Program-made: the position numbers and the translations under genes
Notes under the pieces: model-generated
What the model was told of the DNA's origin: nothing
Database searches by the model: none
What the model saw: only the letters and a program-made list of their open reading frames with translations
Shown: positions 24,529 through 34,167 of the stretch, one piece after another
Position numbering within the stretch: position 1 is the first letter of the stretch
Layout: the number at the start of each line of letters is the position of its first letter
DNA from: an uncultured Alphaproteobacteria bacterium
GTDB lineage: Bacteria > Pseudomonadota > Alphaproteobacteria > Bin95
Direction: 5' to 3'
Length of the DNA: 43,241 nt
NCBI GenBank assembly: GCA_938083135.1
Contig: CALLKY010000046.1
Coordinates: 1-43,241, forward strand

Positions 24529-26267
24529 GGCATATCCTCATGTTTCGCTTGTTTTAATAATGCGGCGGGGTCTGCTGCGCCATAGGCTCTTGTTGCTGCA
24601 TCGGGCGTTACATATCCATCTAGCAGGTCCAAACCGATCGCCGCTGGATCGCGCCCGCTGACAGCACCGAACCCGCCGGACCCTGGCGTTACCATGTCGA
24701 CCACCGATCCACCGGGTGCCGCGAAGGCCCCTTTGCTTGGCAAGCTGCGGGTTGCACCATCGGGTGTTGTCACCGTCACCGTTGCTGGAATGCCGGGGGC
24801 TCCCCCCGCCAAGCCGAAGGGTGGGGATGTCATGCGCTCCATACACAATGCGCCGGTTGCATCTGCGCCATCTAGCATCCGCCAAGTGCGGCGCGCACCG
24901 GCACCGCCCCGGAATTTGCCTGCACCACCCGAATTCGGCTCAATCTCATAGCGCTCGACCCGCACAGGGAATGCCATTTCCAGCACTTCAACGGGCGTGT
25001 TCATGGTGTTGGAAATACCGCTCGCGACGACGTTGATGCCGTCCTTATTGGGCCTGGCCCCGAACCCACCCTTGACGGTTTCATAGGACACATAGCGCCG
25101 CCCATTGCGCGGATCGAGCCCGCCCAATGTCAACACGGCGGAGGTGCCTTGGCTGCAGGCCATCACCTGGTCCGGCATGAATTCAGCCAGCGCGCCCATC
25201 ACCATATCGGCCGTCCGGTGGGACATTTCATGATTGGCGTACACAACAGGTGCCGGGAATTCGACATTGACGACTGTGCCCTTGGGGGCCGTGACCTCAA
25301 TCGCGCGCCAGCACCCAGAATTCGGTGGAATCAGGCTATTGGGATCAATCGCTGTCTTCAGTCCGCAGAATACGCCAGAAGCGGAAACGGAAAGCGGCGC
25401 GTTCATTGGGCCGGCGACCTGTGCGTCCGTGCCAGCGAAATCAACGGTGATCCGGTCGCCGAACTTCTTCACCCGCATCCGGACCCAGAACGGGGCGTCG
25501 CTGCCGTCTGCATGGTCTGGAATGCCGTCGCCGTCGCAGAAGTCTTCGAAATAGCCTTCCCCATCTGGTAGTTCGCTAAGGGCTGCGCGCATCAACCGGT
25601 CAGAATAGTTCATGACATCGGCCATATATTCGACCAGCCGTTCGGCACCGTATCGGTCCGCCAGTGTTTTCAACCGCTCTGCAGCACGCAGGGTCGCTGC
25701 GAGTTGGGAGCCAAGATCGCCTTTGCGCTCATCCGGCGTGCGGACATTGGATAGAATGACGGCTTCCAGCGCTTCATTCAACACGCCTTTGTCGTAGAGA
25801 CGTACTGGTGGGAGGCGAAGTCCCTCGCCATAAATTTCTGTCACGGCGCCATAGCTGCCGGGTGTCGCGGAGCCAACGTCTGGCCAATGGGCGCGGAGAC
25901 AGGTGAAGCCCAGATGCACGTCACCATGGAATGCAGGCCGGACCACATTCACATCCGGCAAATGGCTGCCGCCGAAATACGGATCATTGTGAATGAATAC
26001 GTCACCTTCATAGACGTCATCGCCAAAGGCTTGCACCACGGCACGCACGGCATCTGGCATAGAGCCTAGATGGATTGGTAGGTCCGGCCCTTGCGCAACC
26101 ATATCCCCGGCGCGGTCAAACACGCCGCAGGAATAGTCGCCAGCGGACTTGAGGATTGGCGAGTAGGCGGTTTTAGCCAGTACGACCCGCATTTCCTCCG
26201 CGATCTTATAGAGGCTGTTTTTGACGATTTCGAATGTCGCGGGATCATTCTGATTTGGCCTGCTCAT
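24525..26267 (-). CDS. hyuB: hydantoinase B / oxoprolinase family subunit
   Basis: A 580-residue HyuB-type subunit. It opens with DPATFEIVKNSLYKIAEEMRVVLAKTAYSPILKSAGDYSCGVFD, then HNDPYFGGSHLPDVNVVRPAFHGD and the C-terminal GGAGKFRGGAGARRTWRM block. All three are diagnostic. With HyuA it forms ATP-dependent enzymes that open five-membered cyclic amides (N-methylhydantoin, 5-oxoproline) or carboxylate ketones such as acetone and acetophenone. The exact substrate cannot be assigned. Four-base overlaps with hyuA and the hydrolase gene imply tight coupling. Confidence 0.93.
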   Translation of the reverse strand: MSRPNQNDPATFEIVKNSLYKIAEEMRVVLAKTAYSPILKSAGDYSCGVFDRAGDMVAQGPDLPIHLGSMPDAVRAVVQAFGDDVYEGDVFIHNDPYFGGSHLPDVNVVRPAFHGDVHLGFTCLRAHWPDVGSATPGSYGAVTEIYGEGLRLPPVRLYDKGVLNEALEAVILSNVRTPDERKGDLGSQLAATLRAAERLKTLADRYGAERLVEYMADVMNYSDRLMRAALSELPDGEGYFEDFCDGDGIPDHADGSDAPFWVRMRVKKFGDRITVDFAGTDAQVAGPMNAPLSVSASGVFCGLKTAIDPNSLIPPNSGCWRAIEVTAPKGTVVNVEFPAPVVYANHEMSHRTADMVMGALAEFMPDQVMACSQGTSAVLTLGGLDPRNGRRYVSYETVKGGFGARPNKDGINVVASGISNTMNTPVEVLEMAFPVRVERYEIEPNSGGAGKFRGGAGARRTWRMLDGADATGALCMERMTSPPFGLAGGAPGIPATVTVTTPDGATRSLPSKGAFAAPGGSVVDMVTPGSGGFGAVSGRDPAAIGLDLLDGYVTPDAATRAYGAADPAALLKQAKHEDMP

Positions 26268-28339
26268 GCGCTTGCTCCCGTGATGCGGATATAGCCATCG
26301 CTATCCATTTCGGCCTGCCATCCCGGAGGCACAAGGATGGTGCTTTCCAAGGATTCAATGACGGATGGGCCTATGGCAGTGCGCCCTTTAGGCATTTTTA
26401 CCCGGTCCAGAATTTCCGCCTGCAGTGTCTCACCTCTGAACAGAACGGCGCGGCTGCCCTTTATGGGCTCAGCGCCGACCTGTGGTTCCTGGCGGATCGC
26501 GAGTGCGGGAATTTTACCGATGGCGGACACACGAAGGCTGACAATCTGCACCGGTTCCCCCCGGTTATCATGCCCATAAGTTTGCCGATGCCGGTCGTGA
26601 AATGCTTCTGCAGCGCTGGCCAATGCGTTTGCATCAAAGGATGACGCGGCAGGCACGCTCAATTCGTAGGATTGGCGCTCATAGCGGGCATCCATCGTGC
26701 GTTGGAATTGCCTGCGCTCTGGCGGTGTTCCAGCGCGGTCGAGTATGGCGGCACCCTCTGCCTCCAATTCTGCGAAAGCGGCCTCCATGGCGGCGGCGTC
26801 GGCGGTGTCAGTTGTGACATATACTGTGCGAACATAATCCCGCTGCAAATCAGACCCGACCAAGCCAAGGGCAGAGAATGCGCCCGGGATTGGTGGGCAG
26901 ATCACCTCTGCCATGCCGAGTTCTTCGGCAAGTGCGACCGCATGGAGTGGCCCAGCACCGCCAAATGCGGCAAGGGTGAAATCGCGGGGATCATGCCCGC
27001 GCTCGACGGAGACAATTTTAAGCGCCTCGGCCATGGCGTGGTTCACGATATCGATGACGGCCGCCGCTGCTGCACGGGCGTCTATGCCAAGCGGCTTGGC
27101 CAGCTTCTCTGTGATGGCGGCTTCTGCGGCATCGAAATCAATCTCCATCTCGCCAGCCAGCAGGGAGCTTCGATCCAAATATCCAAGCAAGAGATTGCAA
27201 TCCGTCACAGTGGGTTCTGTTCCGCCGCGACCATAGCAAACCGGTCCCGGTTCAGCGCCCGCACTGCCGGGCCCGACGCGAAGGCCGCCTGCTGCATCGA
27301 CCCAGGCGATGGACCCGCCGCCAGCCGATACTTCTGCCAGATCGATCACAGGTACCCGAATTGGATGGCCGGTGCCGTTCATCCAGCGATTGGCACTGGC
27401 ACCGCCGCCAACTTCATATTCCGGCGTGGTTTCATACTTGCCGTTCTGGATCAGGCTGGCTTTGGCCGTCGTCCCGCCCATGTCAAAGGAAAGCAGATCA
27501 GGCCGCCCACATTGTGCTGCGGCCAGGGCTGCAGCGACGACGCCTGCAGCAGGTCCGCTTTCAACCGCCATGGCGGGCATCGCCACACCTTCTGCCGCTT
27601 CAAACACGCCGCCATTCGATCCCATGACATACATTGGCGGCAGGCCAAGTGCTTCCGTGGCTTGTACTAACCGATCCAGGTATGACGCCAGAATGGGGCC
27701 GACATAGGCGCAGACGGCCGTGGTAGATGCGCGCTCAAATTCCTTGATTTCGGGCAAGACTTCGCAGGAAAGATATATGGGAACGCCCGGAAGCCCCGCG
27801 CGCAAGCGCTCGCCAAGGCGCTGTTCATGGGCGGGGTTCAGGAAGCTGAACAGTAAGGATACGGCGACGGCCTCGACCTTATCCGCTTTAAGCGTCTCAA
27901 TCAGCGCATCGATTTCATCTTCAGCCAGCGGTGTGACGATTTCTGCGTCGGCGCCAATCCGTTCCGTGATCTCGAAGCGGCGGCGGCGTGGGGCCAGCAC
28001 TGCGGGTGCGTCCTGGAATAGGTCATATAGGTCTGGCCGGGCGGAGCGGCGAAGCTCAAGCACATCCCTGAACCCACGCGTCATGATAACGGCGGCGCGG
28101 GCACCCTTCTCCTCAAGCAGTGCATTGGTAACGACTGTCGTTGCATGCGCCAGGAGCCCAACATCAGCCGCCTGAACGCCATATCGCTCCATCGCTTGAG
28201 CGAGTGCGGAGAGGACCCCAGCGGCAAAATCCTGCGGCGTTGTAGGTGCTTTCGCAACGCCAATTTCGCCTGTCGCGTCATCCACAAGTGCGACGTCCGT
28301 AAAGGTGCCGCCAATATCCACGCCAATTCGCCAAGCCAT
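26264..28339 (-). CDS. hyuA: hydantoinase A / oxoprolinase family subunit
   Basis: A 691-residue HyuA-type ATPase subunit. It opens with the actin-like phosphate loop VDIGGTFTDVALVD, then HATTVVTNALLEEKGARAAVIMTRGFRDVLELRR. The second phosphate region is LSFDMGGTTAKASLI, and FGGAGPLHAVALAEELG follows. It supplies ATP-driven activation for the HyuB partner. GGAG lies 8 bases before the ATG. It is the first gene of the minus-strand operon, divergent from the flavin monooxygenase gene; the shared 134-base gap should hold both promoters. Confidence 0.94.
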   Translation of the reverse strand: MAWRIGVDIGGTFTDVALVDDATGEIGVAKAPTTPQDFAAGVLSALAQAMERYGVQAADVGLLAHATTVVTNALLEEKGARAAVIMTRGFRDVLELRRSARPDLYDLFQDAPAVLAPRRRRFEITERIGADAEIVTPLAEDEIDALIETLKADKVEAVAVSLLFSFLNPAHEQRLGERLRAGLPGVPIYLSCEVLPEIKEFERASTTAVCAYVGPILASYLDRLVQATEALGLPPMYVMGSNGGVFEAAEGVAMPAMAVESGPAAGVVAAALAAAQCGRPDLLSFDMGGTTAKASLIQNGKYETTPEYEVGGGASANRWMNGTGHPIRVPVIDLAEVSAGGGSIAWVDAAGGLRVGPGSAGAEPGPVCYGRGGTEPTVTDCNLLLGYLDRSSLLAGEMEIDFDAAEAAITEKLAKPLGIDARAAAAAVIDIVNHAMAEALKIVSVERGHDPRDFTLAAFGGAGPLHAVALAEELGMAEVICPPIPGAFSALGLVGSDLQRDYVRTVYVTTDTADAAAMEAAFAELEAEGAAILDRAGTPPERRQFQRTMDARYERQSYELSVPAASSFDANALASAAEAFHDRHRQTYGHDNRGEPVQIVSLRVSAIGKIPALAIRQEPQVGAEPIKGSRAVLFRGETLQAEILDRVKMPKGRTAIGPSVIESLESTILVPPGWQAEMDSDGYIRITGASA

Positions 28340-28473
28340 GCGTACGCTCCAGATTTTCCGGTGTGAGAATGCTATGCGGTAACGCCCTCTAACAGCAATG
28401 GTCGAAGGTATGGCGGATGGCTTGGCGTCGCCTGTTTGCTGGGGCAGATTGGGCCATCACTTGTGAGGGAATC

Positions 28474-29781
28474 ATGTCAACCAAACGTATCGCCGTTATT
28501 GGCGCAGGTGCCGCTGGGCTTTGTTCGGCAAAGTATTTGAAGGCTGCCGGGTTTGACGTGACGATCTTTGAGATCGGTAGTGAGATTGGCGGTATGTGGC
28601 GTTATCAGAACGATAATGGCCTTTCAAACGCCTATCGCACGCTGCATATCAATACCTCGCGCACCGTCACGCGTTTCCATGATCTGGACTTTGATGACGG
28701 CGTGCAGTCGTTTCCAGATCATGCGGATATGCATCGCTATTTGATGAAATACGCCAAGCATTTTGGCATCGATGCGTTGATTAGATTCAACACGCCGGTT
28801 CGGCAAATTGCGCCTGCTTTTGATCCTGCAAAGGGGGAAGCACCGCAATGGCGTGTGGAAACGGACAGCGGCGTTGAGACCTTCGATGCGGTTTTGTGCG
28901 CCACTGGCCACCTTTCCAAGCCACGCCATGTGCCAATGTTCGAGCAAGGCTTTGGCGGCGAGTATCTGCACAGTTTCTATTATCGCCGCCCGGAGGATTA
29001 TGTTGGCAAGCGCATCTGCGTGATCGGCGTTGGCAATAGTGCCTGCGATATCGCGAGTGATGTATGTGTAACGTCTGCGCGGACGGTGCTGGTGGCCCGG
29101 TCCACGCCGATTATCTTGCCGAAGCTGATGTTTGGGCGCCCGTTCACAGAAATCACACGCAAGATCCAACGACCCTGGATTCCGGCTGGCATCCGTAGGC
29201 GTCTCACGCGCTTTCTGGCCTATGTGGCCCACGGTGATCTGACGAAGCTTGGGTTTCGTCCGCCATCTGCGGAGCGCCTGCACGTCACCTCCAACGGCAC
29301 AATTGTAAACGATATCGCCTATCGCCGCGTGGAGCTAAAACAGGATATCCAGCGGATCGAAGGCAAGGTCATTCACTTTAATGATGGCGCGTCCGATGTG
29401 TTCGATACGATCATCGCCGCCACCGGATATAAATGCGATTTATCGTTCCTGGCGGATGGCCTTGTTACGGGTAACCCGGACGAAAACAAGCTTGATTTAT
29501 ACAAACGTATTGTGCCGCCAGAATGGCCCGGTCTCTACATGATCGGCTTTTTCAATACCGACACAGCGCTGAATATGGTGTTTGAACATCAGGCGCGATG
29601 GGTGCGAGATATCATTGCGGGCAAAGTGCAATTGCCGCCGCCTGATGTCATGCGCCAGAATGTTGAGGCGAAGGCGGAATGGGTTCATACGCACTTTAAG
29701 CAAACGCCACGGCATGGCATCGAGGAAGAGCATGTGCCGTATCTGGCGGAATTGAAAAAAGCAGGCGCGCCGCCCGCATGA
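28474..29781 (+). CDS. flavin-containing monooxygenase (FMO-like)
   Basis: A 435-residue FAD/NADPH monooxygenase. GAGAAG (10-15) binds FAD. The motif F160-G-G162-x3-H166-x3-Y170 is the FMO fingerprint FxGxxxHxxxY rather than the Baeyer-Villiger form ending in W. VIGVGNSACDIA (from 183) binds NADPH, and ATGYKCDLSFL is the C-terminal ATGY motif. It could oxidise an amine, sulfide or ketone. The ATG at 28474 has GAGGGA 4-9 bases upstream; an in-frame ATG at 28417 lacks such a site. Its place opposite hyuA suggests a shared catabolic role. Confidence 0.9.
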   Translation: MSTKRIAVIGAGAAGLCSAKYLKAAGFDVTIFEIGSEIGGMWRYQNDNGLSNAYRTLHINTSRTVTRFHDLDFDDGVQSFPDHADMHRYLMKYAKHFGIDALIRFNTPVRQIAPAFDPAKGEAPQWRVETDSGVETFDAVLCATGHLSKPRHVPMFEQGFGGEYLHSFYYRRPEDYVGKRICVIGVGNSACDIASDVCVTSARTVLVARSTPIILPKLMFGRPFTEITRKIQRPWIPAGIRRRLTRFLAYVAHGDLTKLGFRPPSAERLHVTSNGTIVNDIAYRRVELKQDIQRIEGKVIHFNDGASDVFDTIIAATGYKCDLSFLADGLVTGNPDENKLDLYKRIVPPEWPGLYMIGFFNTDTALNMVFEHQARWVRDIIAGKVQLPPPDVMRQNVEAKAEWVHTHFKQTPRHGIEEEHVPYLAELKKAGAPPA

Positions 29782-29812
29782 TTGGTCGGCCTAAGATTGG
29801 GAGCATTACGGA

Positions 29813-30571
29813 ATGACAGGACTTCTTGATGGCCATTTGGCCTTCGTTACGGGCGGTGGATCAGGCATCGGCCAGGGCATTGCTGAAGGCTATGCGCGGG
29901 AAGGCGCACGGGTCATCGCAGCTGATGTGAATTTGGCGGGTGCTGAAGAAACCGCCAGCCACATCAAGGATGCTGGCGGTGAAGCCTGGGCGATGAAGCT
30001 GGATGTCACGGACATGCAGGGCGTTCAATCCATCGCGCGAAAGGTCGAAGCGGATATCGGCCCGGTCTCCATTTTGGTGAACAATGCCGGCATTGTGCGC
30101 CGTGCCACCATCGATAGCGGCAATGCGATTGATGATTGGAATGATACAGTCGCGGTCAATATCACTGGCCTCTTCAATTGCGTGCATTCCTTCCAGGACC
30201 AGCTTAAAGCGACCAAAGGACGGGTGATTAATATCGGCTCAATCCAGAGCTTTGTGCACACGCCAAACTCGGTCGCCTATACGACTTCTAAGGGTGCGGT
30301 GAAGAACTTCACCATTGGCATGGCGGCGGAACTGGCACCGTTTGGCGTGCGCGTAAATGCCATCGGCCCCGGCCTTATCTTCACGCCGCTGAATGAAGCT
30401 GGCATCCAGCAGCAGCCAGAGATGCTGGAACGCTTCATGCGCCATATCCCCATGGGCCGCCCAGGTAAGCCAGAGGATATCGTCGGCCCAGCAATCTTCC
30501 TCGCCAGCGATCTCTCACAATATGTCACCGGTGTCCTGATCCCAAGCGACGGCGGTTATTTGACCGTTTAA
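29813..30571 (+). CDS. SDR-family oxidoreductase
   Basis: A classical 252-residue SDR. TGGGSGIG (13-20) is the cofactor loop, NNAGI begins at 90, and Ser143, Tyr156 and Lys160 (YTTSK) form the catalytic set. The C-terminus is YVTGVLIPSDGGYL. The Asp at 38 after the second strand favours NAD over NADP. It follows the FMO gene by 31 bases with a GGGAG Shine-Dalgarno, so it may oxidise or reduce an alcohol or ketone in the same pathway. Confidence 0.9.
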   Translation: MTGLLDGHLAFVTGGGSGIGQGIAEGYAREGARVIAADVNLAGAEETASHIKDAGGEAWAMKLDVTDMQGVQSIARKVEADIGPVSILVNNAGIVRRATIDSGNAIDDWNDTVAVNITGLFNCVHSFQDQLKATKGRVINIGSIQSFVHTPNSVAYTTSKGAVKNFTIGMAAELAPFGVRVNAIGPGLIFTPLNEAGIQQQPEMLERFMRHIPMGRPGKPEDIVGPAIFLASDLSQYVTGVLIPSDGGYLTV

Positions 30572-30591
30572 CGCATTCATTGGAAGCAGAG

Positions 30592-31293
30592 ATGACACTC
30601 GCCCCGCTTTCTTTGAATGGCGAGCATGTGCAGTTGACGCCGGAAGGTGGGTTGTTCCTGGCGGCATGCCGCACGCTCGTCGTGGCCGACCTGCATTTCG
30701 AGAAGGGCTCGGCTATGGCGGCGCGGGGGCGGCGGCTGGCACCACCCTATGACACGACGGCGACGCTAGACCGGTTGCAACGGCTAGTCAGGCGGATGCA
30801 GCCGAAGCGCGTCGTGGCGCTGGGGGACAGTTTTCACGACGGGGCTGGGCCGCTGCGTTTAGGCGATGCTGAGGCCAGGCGTATTCAGGCGTTGACGAAA
30901 ACTGTGGAGTGGGTGTGGATTGCAGGCAATCATGATCCTGATCCACCGGCCGCACTTGGTGGTACCGCAGCGACGGAGCTTTTGGCTGGCAGTCTATTGC
31001 TCCGTCATGAGCCACGGTCTGGACCGCGTCCGGGCGAAGTCGCTGGCCATCTTCATCCAAAGGCCGCTGTCGCTACATCTGCCCGCAGGGTTAGTGGTTT
31101 CTGTTTCGTGACAGATGGCCAGCGCATGATTTTGCCTGCATTTGGTGCCTATACGGGTGGGTTGGATGTGCACACGCCTGTAATCCGGGATCTGTTCAAA
31201 CGGGGCCTCAAGGTTTTCCTGTTGGGGCAGGAGCGGCTCTACCAATTTCCGATGAGTAAGCTTAGCAAACCGCGCCGGGTATCGACCTTGTAG
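30592..31293 (+). CDS. pdeM: ligase-associated DNA damage response endonuclease PdeM
   Basis: A 233-residue calcineurin-like metallophosphoesterase. Metal-binding motifs in order are ADLHFEKGSA (D-x-H), ALGDSFHD (GD), AGNHD (GNH[DE]) and AGHLHPKA (GHxH). The segment MAARGRRLAPPYDTTATLDRL after the first motif and LPAFGAYTGGLDV near the end are characteristic of PdeM. That protein is usually encoded with an ATP-dependent DNA ligase, an exonuclease-like protein and an Lhr-like helicase; none of those is here. The ATG at 30592 is preferred to an in-frame TTG at 30580, and GGAAG precedes it. Confidence 0.88.
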   Translation: MTLAPLSLNGEHVQLTPEGGLFLAACRTLVVADLHFEKGSAMAARGRRLAPPYDTTATLDRLQRLVRRMQPKRVVALGDSFHDGAGPLRLGDAEARRIQALTKTVEWVWIAGNHDPDPPAALGGTAATELLAGSLLLRHEPRSGPRPGEVAGHLHPKAAVATSARRVSGFCFVTDGQRMILPAFGAYTGGLDVHTPVIRDLFKRGLKVFLLGQERLYQFPMSKLSKPRRVSTL

Positions 31294-31381
31294 ATAACTT
31301 TGGGTGTTTGGATTTGCGGCGAGCGGCGGCATCCGCTATCAACCGACGCAACATCTAGTATCTAATGAATGGCTCAAGCGC

Positions 31382-31849
31382 ATGACGGCGACTGCCTGGA
31401 TCCTAAACGGCCCCAATCTGAACATGCTCGGCATTCGCCAGCCTGAAATATACGGCTATGCGACGCTGGCGGATGTAGAAGCGATGTGCCGGGAAAAAGG
31501 AAAGGCGTTGGGTTTTGGCGTCGATTTCCGACAATCCAATCATGAGGGCGACCTTATCACCTGGGTGCAGGAAGCGCGGACTGCCGCCGCTGGTGTCATT
31601 ATCAACGGCGCTGGGCTAACGCACACCTCCGTTGCACTGATGGACGCGCTGATGTTGATTGAGGCCCCCGTCATTGAAGTCCATCTCTCCAACATTCACA
31701 GGCGTGAGGCTTTCCGGCATCACTCCTATATCTCGAAGGCCGCGACCGGTTCTATTGCGGGCTTTGGTCCAAACACCTATGTCCTGGCGATGGACGCGCT
31801 CGCTGGTTTAATCGGCGACAAAGACCCCGAAGGAAGGATCACCGCATGA
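31382..31849 (+). CDS. aroQ: type II 3-dehydroquinate dehydratase
   Basis: Dehydrates 3-dehydroquinate to 3-dehydroshikimate in the shikimate pathway. The 155-residue protein has [17 protein letters not shown] with Arg19 and catalytic Tyr24. It also has [15 protein letters not shown] (Asn75, His81), [11 protein letters not shown] (His101) and Arg112. The length is typical of the dodecameric type II enzyme. The ATG at 31382 was chosen because it starts at the first conserved strand, though the frame is open from 31304. The end overlaps accB by 4 bases, the widespread aroQ-accB-accC arrangement. Confidence 0.96.
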   Translation: MTATAWILNGPNLNMLGIRQPEIYGYATLADVEAMCREKGKALGFGVDFRQSNHEGDLITWVQEARTAAAGVIINGAGLTHTSVALMDALMLIEAPVIEVHLSNIHRREAFRHHSYISKAATGSIAGFGPNTYVLAMDALAGLIGDKDPEGRITA

Positions 31850-32307
31850 GCGGCTTTGACGTAAACGTGGAGGCCGTGGCGGCGCTCGCTGGCATTCTGG
31901 AAGACAAAGGTCTCGGTGAGATTGAATATCAGGACGGCGAGAGTTTCATCCGCCTGTCCAAGGCCGGCCCGGCGGCTGTCGCGGTCGCAACTGCTGCGCC
32001 AGCGCCGGTTCCTACTGCCCCTGCGGCTGCGCCTGCCGCACCCCAGCCGGAAGCCAAGCCGGAGCCATTGTCTGCAGGTGCAGTGATGTCGCCGATGGTT
32101 GGCACAGCTTACCTGCAGTCCGGCCCAGGTGAGCCGCATTTCGTGAAGCCGGGCGACCGGGTGAAGGCGGGTGATGTGCTGCTGATCATTGAAGCCATGA
32201 AGGTGATGAATCAGATTACGGCCACGCAATCCGGTGTCGTGCAGGAAATCAACGTTGAAAATGCACAACCGGTCGAGTTCGGCGAATTGCTGATGGTGGT
32301 CGAATGA
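31846..32307 (+). CDS. accB: acetyl-CoA carboxylase biotin carboxyl carrier protein
   Basis: A 153-residue carrier. The N-terminal helical part is followed by an Ala/Pro-rich hinge (about residues 42-75) and the biotinyl domain. Lys119 in EAMKVMN is the biotinylated residue. It shuttles carboxybiotin between AccC and the carboxyltransferase in the first step of fatty acid synthesis. It overlaps aroQ by 4 bases and precedes accC by 19 bases. Confidence 0.97.
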   Translation: MSGFDVNVEAVAALAGILEDKGLGEIEYQDGESFIRLSKAGPAAVAVATAAPAPVPTAPAAAPAAPQPEAKPEPLSAGAVMSPMVGTAYLQSGPGEPHFVKPGDRVKAGDVLLIIEAMKVMNQITATQSGVVQEINVENAQPVEFGELLMVVE

Positions 32308-32326
32308 CCTCGGTGGGCTTGGCGTA

Positions 32327-33667
32327 ATGTTCCAGAAAATTCTTATCGCCAATCGCGGCGAGATCGCACTCCGCATTATCCGGGCTTGCCGGGAAATGGG
32401 GATCGGCACGGTCGCGATCCATTCGACAGCGGATGCGGAAGCCATGCACGTGCGCATGGCGGATGAAAGTGTGTGTGTGGGGCCCCCGGCGGCCAGGGAC
32501 AGCTATCTGAACGTACCAGCGATTTTGACAGCGGCAGAGATTACCGGTGCCGATGCAGTGCATCCGGGCTTGGGCTTCCTTGCGGAAAATTCACGGTTTG
32601 CCCAGATCGTCGAAGATCATGGCAAGGTCTTCATTGGCCCGACGCCTGAGCAGATTGAAATGCTGGGCGATAAAATTCAGGCCAAACGCGCTGCGGAAGC
32701 GGCCGGGCTGCCCATCGTGCCAGGCGGTGTTGACCTTATTCCAGACGCTATCGCGGCCGCTGCAGCAGCCGAAGCGGCAGGCTATCCAGTACTGATCAAG
32801 GCATCTGCTGGCGGCGGTGGTCGCGGTATGCAGCGGGTTGAGCGGGCAGAGAATTTGGCCCGCGCATATGAAGTCGCCTCTAGTGAGGCCGAAGCGGCAT
32901 TTGGCGATGGCTCCGTTTATGTCGAGAAAGCCATTGACCGGCCCCGGCATATCGAAGTGCAGGTGCTGGCGGACGGTGAGGGCCATGCGGTCCATTTGGG
33001 GGAGCGTGACTGCACCGTGCAACGTCGCTTCCAGAAGGTGATCGAAGAGGCTCCGTCGCCCGTTCTAACACCTGAAGAGCGTGCCGCAATCGGTGAACAT
33101 GGTGCAGCATTGGCCCGCAACATTAACTACCGTGGGGCAGGAACGGTCGAGTTCCTGTATGCCGATGGTCAGTTCTACTTCATCGAAATGAATGCCCGCC
33201 TCCAGGTAGAGCATCCGGTTACGGAGCTTATCACGGGCGTAGATATTGTTGAACAGCAGATAAAGATTGCTGCCGGCGAAGGTCTTCCCCTGCAACAGAG
33301 CGATATTGAGTTCCGTGGCCACGCAATTGAAGCGCGGATCAACGCGGAGGACCCGGAACGGTTCATCCCAAGCCCGGGGACTGTCGAGCGGTATCACCCA
33401 CCCGGCGGGTCTGGCGTGCGTGTGGATAGCCATATGTTCCAGGGTGCTAAGGTGCCGCCACACTACGATAGCCTTGTCGCGAAACTGATTGTGTACGGTG
33501 TGGACCGTGAGGCCTGCCGTGCGCGGATGCGCCGGGCGCTGCATGAATATGTGATTGATGGAATCGCCACAAATCTGCCGCTGCACGCACGGATTATCGA
33601 TTCCCAGGATTTCATTGATAGCGCGATCGATGTCGTGTGGCTCGAACGCTGGCTTAACAGCCAGTAA
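32327..33667 (+). CDS. accC: acetyl-CoA carboxylase biotin carboxylase subunit
   Basis: A 446-residue ATP-grasp enzyme carboxylating the biotin of AccB. It has the N-terminal ILIANRGEIALRIIRACREMG, the ATP lid KASAGGGGRGM, EVQVLADGEGHAVHLGERDCTVQRRFQKVIEEAPS, and EMNARLQVEHPVTELITGVDIVEQQ. All catalytic segments are intact and the length is standard. It is the third gene of aroQ-accB-accC. Confidence 0.98.
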   Translation: MFQKILIANRGEIALRIIRACREMGIGTVAIHSTADAEAMHVRMADESVCVGPPAARDSYLNVPAILTAAEITGADAVHPGLGFLAENSRFAQIVEDHGKVFIGPTPEQIEMLGDKIQAKRAAEAAGLPIVPGGVDLIPDAIAAAAAAEAAGYPVLIKASAGGGGRGMQRVERAENLARAYEVASSEAEAAFGDGSVYVEKAIDRPRHIEVQVLADGEGHAVHLGERDCTVQRRFQKVIEEAPSPVLTPEERAAIGEHGAALARNINYRGAGTVEFLYADGQFYFIEMNARLQVEHPVTELITGVDIVEQQIKIAAGEGLPLQQSDIEFRGHAIEARINAEDPERFIPSPGTVERYHPPGGSGVRVDSHMFQGAKVPPHYDSLVAKLIVYGVDREACRARMRRALHEYVIDGIATNLPLHARIIDSQDFIDSAIDVVWLERWLNSQ

Positions 33668-33691
33668 GGCGGATTTCACGCCCTAGAAAGC

Positions 33692-33720
33692 TTGACCAAC
33701 AGGGTAGCAAACCGTATAAG
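33692..33720 (+). promoter_or_regulatory. sigma-70-type promoter of rpmB
   Basis: TTGACC (33692-33697) and TATAAG (33715-33720) are separated by exactly 17 bases and lie 46 bases before the rpmB start codon. The match to the housekeeping consensus is strong. It indicates independent transcription of rpmB after accC. Confidence 0.7.
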
Positions 33721-33765
33721 CGCGGCTCGTATTTGATTCAATCCAGCTTTGATTAGGGAATCGCC

Positions 33766-34071
33766 ATGGCTCGCAAGTGCGCCATCAGCGGCAAAGGCGT
33801 AATGGTTGGCAACAATGTCAGCCACGCCAACAACAAAACCCGCCGGACTTTCCGTCCGAATGTGCAGCATGCCACGCTGCTGTCCGATATCTTGGGCGTT
33901 AAGGTACGCCTGAAATTGACAGCGCAGGGGCTTCGCACGATTGAGCATAATGGGGGCCTCGACTCCTATCTGCTCAACACCGGTTCATCCCGGTTGACGG
34001 AAGAAGCGGCGAAACTGAAGCGTCGCATCCAGCGCTCCAAAGCACGCGCTGAAGCGAAAGCCGCCGCCTAA
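33766..34071 (+). CDS. rpmB: 50S ribosomal protein L28
   Basis: A basic protein of 101 residues, the length usual in alphaproteobacteria. It begins [32 protein letters not shown], and the core [25 protein letters not shown] is diagnostic. The L28 zinc-ribbon cysteines are not all present; only one Cys is seen, at position 5. AGGGA lies 7 bases before the ATG. Promoter and hairpin terminator bracket it as a single-gene unit. Confidence 0.97.
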   Translation: MARKCAISGKGVMVGNNVSHANNKTRRTFRPNVQHATLLSDILGVKVRLKLTAQGLRTIEHNGGLDSYLLNTGSSRLTEEAAKLKRRIQRSKARAEAKAAA

Positions 34072-34105
34072 CTGGCGACGCGCTGCTACAGCGGCAAGAC
34101 GATCA

Positions 34106-34136
34106 GGCGGCGGACCATCGGGTCCGCCGCCTTTTT
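34106..34136 (+). terminator. Rho-independent terminator of rpmB
   Basis: A perfect 11-bp stem, GGCGGCGGACC (34106-34116) with GGTCCGCCGCC (34121-34131), has the tetraloop ATCG. It is followed at once by TTTTT (34132-34136). It sits 35 bases after the rpmB stop, and the stem could also serve the minus-strand gene ending at 34168 only weakly, as the T run is on one side. Confidence 0.92.
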
Positions 34137-34167
34137 GCGTTCCGCTCTTTTTGCGGTTATCTGCGGT

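Noticed and set aside
26672-27670. 332-residue plus-strand frame opposite hyuA
   Set aside because: It is a shadow of hyuA, whose minus-strand product matches its family along the full length.
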